DNA of 8,724 bases, taken from Nitrospina sp. GTDB lineage: Bacteria > Nitrospinota > Nitrospinia > Nitrospinales > Nitrospinaceae. The stretch covers positions 1 to 8,724 of the forward strand of contig SMVT01000096.1 in assembly GCA_004357365.1 (NCBI GenBank). Direction: 5' to 3'. Below are positions 6,428-8,724 of this stretch, piece after piece. A program made the position numbers and the translations under genes. The notes beneath the pieces were generated by a model. It worked only from the letters and a program-made list of their open reading frames with translations. It made no database searches and was not told the DNA's origin. Within the stretch, counting starts at the first letter, position 1, and each line of letters opens with the position of its first letter.

Positions 6428-7294
6428 TTAGTGTTTTGAAAGCCTTTCAATTTCGCTGAACACCGATTCGGCTTCCACCTCGGACAAGCCCTTGAGTTGA
6501 TGGCCGAGGAAATAGGAGTGATCGAGCAGGCATTCGCCGTCCAGAAAACCGTCTTCCGAGCTGGAGTCATACAGAAACTCGTAGATCGGGTTTTCCGCCG
6601 AGGTGTAAAACAATTCCAGGTCCTTCGGGTCGATGGTTTTATTGGACAGAATTTTGACCGCATCGTCTTCGATATTGAATTTCTGGCTCGCTTCCCGGAG
6701 GGCATCGGCGTGCGCCGTTCCGGCTTCCACTTTCTCCCTGATGAAACCTTCGATGGCGAGATTGCGTTTGCGGAAAGTGAAATGCACGTAAGACGTGGAC
6801 ACGCCGATCATGAAATCGAGATCGTGGAAGTATGACCGGACCCAATCGTCGAAATCGATTTCCACCCGGGGGGTGATGCCGTACTCCTCGCTTTGTTCCG
6901 GCCCCTCGCGGATCAGCCGGTTGTAAATCTGGACGAACCGGTTGAGGGCGTCATACACCAGGCCGAAATAAAAACGGTTCAGGCGATACCAGTTGTTGCT
7001 GGCGTTGTGGGCGTTGATCAGTTTGCGCAACATCAGCATCAGCGTATCGGAGTCGGCGTACCGGTGGGATACCGGGAACGCTTTTTCCAGGTATCCTTTG
7101 AGTTTGTTTTCATCCCCCAGCATGTCATTGATGGTTTTCTGCAGGTAGGTTTTGGCATGGTCCAGCGCATGGTAGATCAATTTTTCATGGTGGATCTTCC
7201 GCTGATAGTCCATGTACTCCTTGAGTTTGGCATTCTTGCCTTCCTCGGGATGGTTCGGTTCCTTTTGGTTGATGTCTTTGGCAAACGCGAGCAT
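6428..7294 (-). CDS. Uncharacterised cytoplasmic protein, 288 residues
   Basis: I do not recognise this protein. It has no signal peptide and no membrane segment, and it looks mostly helical and charged. The N-terminal 30 residues are Lys/Glu-rich. An aromatic, Arg/Asn-rich stretch (NNWYRLNRFYFGLVYDALNR, 100-119) looks like a conserved core. An acidic patch EIDFDDW at 145-151 precedes SYFHDLDFMIGVSTSYVHFT (154-173). A helical region near 178-205 follows, and the C-terminal third is acidic (SSSEDGFLDGE, 244-254). No catalytic motif is evident. AAAGGA lies 5 bases before the ATG, and a candidate promoter is at 7325-7353. It would be the first gene of the run that continues 78 bases later with hflK, so a role linked to membrane quality control or potassium uptake is possible but is inferred only from position. 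The coding call rests on length, ribosome site and strand consistency. Confidence 0.85.
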   Translation of the reverse strand: MLAFAKDINQKEPNHPEEGKNAKLKEYMDYQRKIHHEKLIYHALDHAKTYLQKTINDMLGDENKLKGYLEKAFPVSHRYADSDTLMLMLRKLINAHNASNNWYRLNRFYFGLVYDALNRFVQIYNRLIREGPEQSEEYGITPRVEIDFDDWVRSYFHDLDFMIGVSTSYVHFTFRKRNLAIEGFIREKVEAGTAHADALREASQKFNIEDDAVKILSNKTIDPKDLELFYTSAENPIYEFLYDSSSEDGFLDGECLLDHSYFLGHQLKGLSEVEAESVFSEIERLSKH

Positions 7295-7324
7295 GATTTT
7301 CCTTTAAAAATACCGGGTTGGGCC

Positions 7325-7353
7325 ATTGTGACTAAAACCGGATATAATTTCAA
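7325..7353 (-). promoter_or_regulatory. Candidate promoter of the 288-residue gene/hflKC/trkAH run
   Basis: On the minus strand TTGAAA (7348-7353, 5 of 6 to TTGACA) and CACAAT (7325-7330, 4 of 6 to TATAAT) are exactly 17 bases apart. Transcription would start near 7318, giving a leader of about 25 bases with AAAGGA before the ATG at 7294. The spacer contains CCGGTTTT, a motif also present in the divergent promoter. A fit by eye only. Confidence 0.4.
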
Positions 7354-7419
7354 GACCTTTTCCCGTTTTCCCCGATGCCGCCGGTTCCCCCTTTAAAATC
7401 GCATATTTCAGGGGAATTC

Positions 7420-7450
7420 ACCGGTTGTTTTAAGGAGTGCCAAAACCGGT
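7420..7450. promoter_or_regulatory. Inverted ACCGGTT/AACCGGT boxes, possible operator
   Basis: ACCGGTT (7420-7426) and AACCGGT (7444-7450) form 7-base inverted arms around 17 bases. They flank the candidate -35 of the plus-strand promoter, and the second arm lies in its spacer. Related CCGG boxes sit at 7334-7341 (AAAACCGG) and 7381-7386 (CCGGTT). A regulator binding both divergent promoters is one reading. AAAACCGG also occurs by codon use at 7723-7730 inside the coding region, which weakens the case. Confidence 0.25.
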
Positions 7451-7465
7451 CCCAGGGCTTATACT
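7437..7465 (+). promoter_or_regulatory. Candidate promoter of the lysine-rich secreted protein gene
   Basis: GTGCCA (7437-7442, 4 of 6 to TTGACA) and TATACT (7460-7465, 5 of 6 to TATAAT) are 17 bases apart. The start would fall near 7472, leaving a leader of about 24 bases with GGAGAG 5 bases before the ATG at 7496. The -10 is good and the -35 mediocre. No other -10 of this quality was seen between 7295 and 7495. Confidence 0.4.
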
Positions 7466-7495
7466 ATTGAATAGGTTTATTTACGGAGAGACTCG

Positions 7496-8569
7496 ATGCG
7501 GCGAATTAATTTTCTTGGAATCAGTTTTGCGATGCTGGCGCTGCTGGGTTTGATGGAAAGCGGACCGGCTCTGGCCGCATACTCCACCGCACCCGATTTC
7601 TCCATGAATCGGCCACTGGCGGCCTCCCCATCCGAGGGGTCTTTTAAATTGGCAGTCACCGTAGGTAATGAGGCTCTCCAGCTTGCCCTTCCGGAGAAAC
7701 CCGCCGAAACAGCGGTTGTCCCAAAACCGGAAAAAACCAAAAAGAAGGAAGTTAAAAAGGCTTCCAAGCCAAAAAAGAAAAAAGTAAAGACCGCCCAATC
7801 AAAAAAATCCGAGGCGCAAAAAGCTCAGGTAAAAAAACCTGAGAAGGAAGAGGAGAGTTTCCTCACTAAAACCCTGAAGTTGCTGGTGGGGGGGGATGAC
7901 GCCAAGAAGGAGGACGCCTCCCAGGTTAAACTCGAAAAAGCTTCCGGGAAAGCGCCTGAAAAGGAAGAACCCGGTCTGCTCACCAAAACGCTCAAAAAAC
8001 TGATAGGCGGCGATGACGATCAAAAGATAGATCCAGAGAAAGCCAAGCAAAATCCGCTGAATCCCCTCAATATTGCTCCCACGGTCAGCGCCACACAGAA
8101 ACAGAAGGGGGACAAGCCTGAGGCTAAAACCGCCAAGACGGAAACCCAGGCCACGCTCAAGGATTCCTTTAAAAAACTGATCGGGGTGGATGCCGCCAAG
8201 GACAAGGCGAAAACCTTGGATACGGTGGTTAAATCCTCCGGGAAGGAAGAATCCGGGGTGACCGCCGCCCTCAAAACAATTCTCGGTGGCGGCGACAAGA
8301 AAGACCCACCGGCAGGCCAAGCGTCACCCGCCAAAACCCGGCAGGCCAAGCAAAAGGAATCCGGCACCGCTAAACAGGCACAGGCCGAAACCTCCGAAGA
8401 GCCTGCAGTCAAACGCGCCTCCGGCCCGACCGGAAAATACCTGGGTAAAAAATCCGAGGAGGCCCAGCTTGAGGAAGACCGGGGCGGCGTTAAAAAAGGC
8501 AAAAATATCCTCAAGGAATCTTTCAAAACTTTAGTCGCGGATGACAAGAAAGAAGAACCCGAGGAATGA
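7496..8569 (+). CDS. Secreted lysine-rich repeat protein, 357 residues, function unknown
   Basis: I do not recognise a family. Residues 1-27 are a Sec signal peptide (MRRINFLG, a hydrophobic core, then a likely cut after ALA at 25-27), so the protein is exported, probably to the periplasm. Residues 70-118 are strongly Lys-rich. From 118 to the end, five degenerate modules of about 20 residues alternate with Lys/Glu/Ala/Gln/Pro linkers: LTKTLKLLVGGDDAKK (123-138), LTKTLKKLIGGDDDQK (162-177), LKDSFKKLIGVDAAKD (221-236), VTAALKTILGGGDKKD (255-270) and LKESFKTLVADDKK (339-352). Each looks like a short amphipathic helix followed by a Gly/Asp turn. Disorder between modules is likely. A GGAGAG lies 5 bases before the ATG and a candidate promoter is upstream. 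The gene is followed after 28 bases by another secreted protein. Possible roles include binding an anionic polymer or the envelope, but nothing in the sequence proves this. Confidence 0.85.
   Translation: MRRINFLGISFAMLALLGLMESGPALAAYSTAPDFSMNRPLAASPSEGSFKLAVTVGNEALQLALPEKPAETAVVPKPEKTKKKEVKKASKPKKKKVKTAQSKKSEAQKAQVKKPEKEEESFLTKTLKLLVGGDDAKKEDASQVKLEKASGKAPEKEEPGLLTKTLKKLIGGDDDQKIDPEKAKQNPLNPLNIAPTVSATQKQKGDKPEAKTAKTETQATLKDSFKKLIGVDAAKDKAKTLDTVVKSSGKEESGVTAALKTILGGGDKKDPPAGQASPAKTRQAKQKESGTAKQAQAETSEEPAVKRASGPTGKYLGKKSEEAQLEEDRGGVKKGKNILKESFKTLVADDKKEEPEE
7847..8557 (+). repeat. Region of five degenerate protein repeats
   Basis: The coding segments at about 7847-7909, 7964-8026, 8147-8203, 8243-8305 and 8501-8557 encode the five modules of the lysine-rich protein. 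Copies 1 and 2 are closest (TKTLK, GGDD and a preceding PEKEE shared). Copies 3 and 5 form a second type with LK(D/E)SFK. Copy 4 is closer to the first type but shorter in its helix match. Divergence at DNA level indicates old duplications held together by selection on the protein. Confidence 0.7.
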
Positions 8570-8597
8570 TGATCTCACCCCTTAAAGGAGAGGTCAG

Positions 8598-8724
8598 ATG
8601 AAAACGATTTCGTTAAAGCAAACCGGGCAACTGTTCTGGGCGGCGGCGGCTTTGTCCCTGATGGTGGCCCAACCGCTGGGGGCGAACGAAAGTCCTGCCG
8701 CGCCGGACACCCAGGAAGAATCGA
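8598..8724 (+). CDS. Secreted protein, N-terminal fragment only
   Basis: An open frame of 42 codons runs off the right edge. It begins MKTISLKQTGQLFWAAAALS and has a clear Sec signal peptide: Lys2 and Lys7, a hydrophobic core from about 12 to 25, and a likely cut after LGA at residues 27-29. The mature part starts NESPAAPDTQEES, a low-complexity acidic and Pro/Ala stretch. AAAGGAG at 8584-8590 is 7 bases before the ATG, a strong ribosome site. The 28-base gap to the preceding gene suggests co-transcription with the lysine-rich protein. Too little is visible to name a function. The start and export signal are well supported. Confidence 0.75.
   Translation, partial: MKTISLKQTGQLFWAAAALSLMVAQPLGANESPAAPDTQEES

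Noticed and set aside
7391..7435. CTTTAAAA/TTTTAAGG imperfect inverted arms
   Set aside because: One mismatch and AT-rich arms at this distance are not distinguishable from chance.
7375..7470. A 31-codon plus-strand ORF starting at 7375 in the divergent gap
   Set aside because: There is no ribosome site before the ATG and it overlaps the better-supported promoter of the downstream gene.
7496..7519. Twin-arginine export signal suggested by MRRINFLG
   Set aside because: The Tat pattern needs RRxFL; here two residues separate RR from FL, and the core is hydrophobic as in ordinary Sec signals.
7799..8547. Minus-strand frames opposite the lysine-rich protein, some with hydrophobic runs
   Set aside because: Lys codons read in reverse give Phe/Leu-rich frames, which mimic membrane segments. 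The plus frame has a signal peptide, ribosome site and internal repeats.

Overview
The window looks like ordinary chromosome from a Gram-negative bacterium of moderately high GC (about mid-50s percent by eye). The signs are an HflK/HflC membrane complex, a TrkA/TrkH potassium uptake system, Sec-type signal peptides ending in small residues, and Shine-Dalgarno-like starts. I cannot fix the lineage. A Nitrospinota or deltaproteobacterial-type organism is a guess from gene content only. No tRNA, rRNA, insertion sequence, CRISPR array, integrase or phage gene was found.

Layout. At the left edge, on the minus strand, is most of a biotin-dependent carboxyltransferase subunit (PycB/OadA type), cut by the window end before its biotinyl domain. 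A 217-base gap (1302-1518) follows. It holds a perfect hairpin, a wide inverted repeat and a possible 40-residue plus-strand ORF with a plausible promoter. From 1519 to 7294 a minus-strand run reads, in transcription order: an unrecognised 288-residue protein, hflK, hflC, trkA, trkH. hflK and hflC are separated by 1 base. trkA and trkH share 1 base. The other gaps are 78 and 52 bases, so the run is probably one operon, with a candidate promoter at 7325-7353.

The 201-base gap 7295-7495 is a divergent promoter region. It has one candidate promoter facing each way and several CCGGT-containing boxes. To its right, on the plus strand, is a 357-residue secreted, lysine-rich, mostly low-complexity protein. 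It carries five degenerate copies of a short amphipathic module of the form hLxxTLKxLhGGDDxKK. Twenty-eight bases after it a second secreted protein begins and runs off the window.

How it fits together. HflK and HflC form an SPFH-family assembly at the inner membrane that, in characterised bacteria, binds and restrains the FtsH protease. TrkH is the potassium-conducting membrane subunit and TrkA its cytoplasmic nucleotide-binding gate. Their close linkage suggests co-expression of membrane quality control with ion homeostasis, but no functional link is shown by the sequence. The carboxyltransferase belongs to central carbon metabolism and is probably a separate transcription unit. The least explained items are the repeat-bearing secreted protein, the 288-residue operon leader and the 40-residue ORF.
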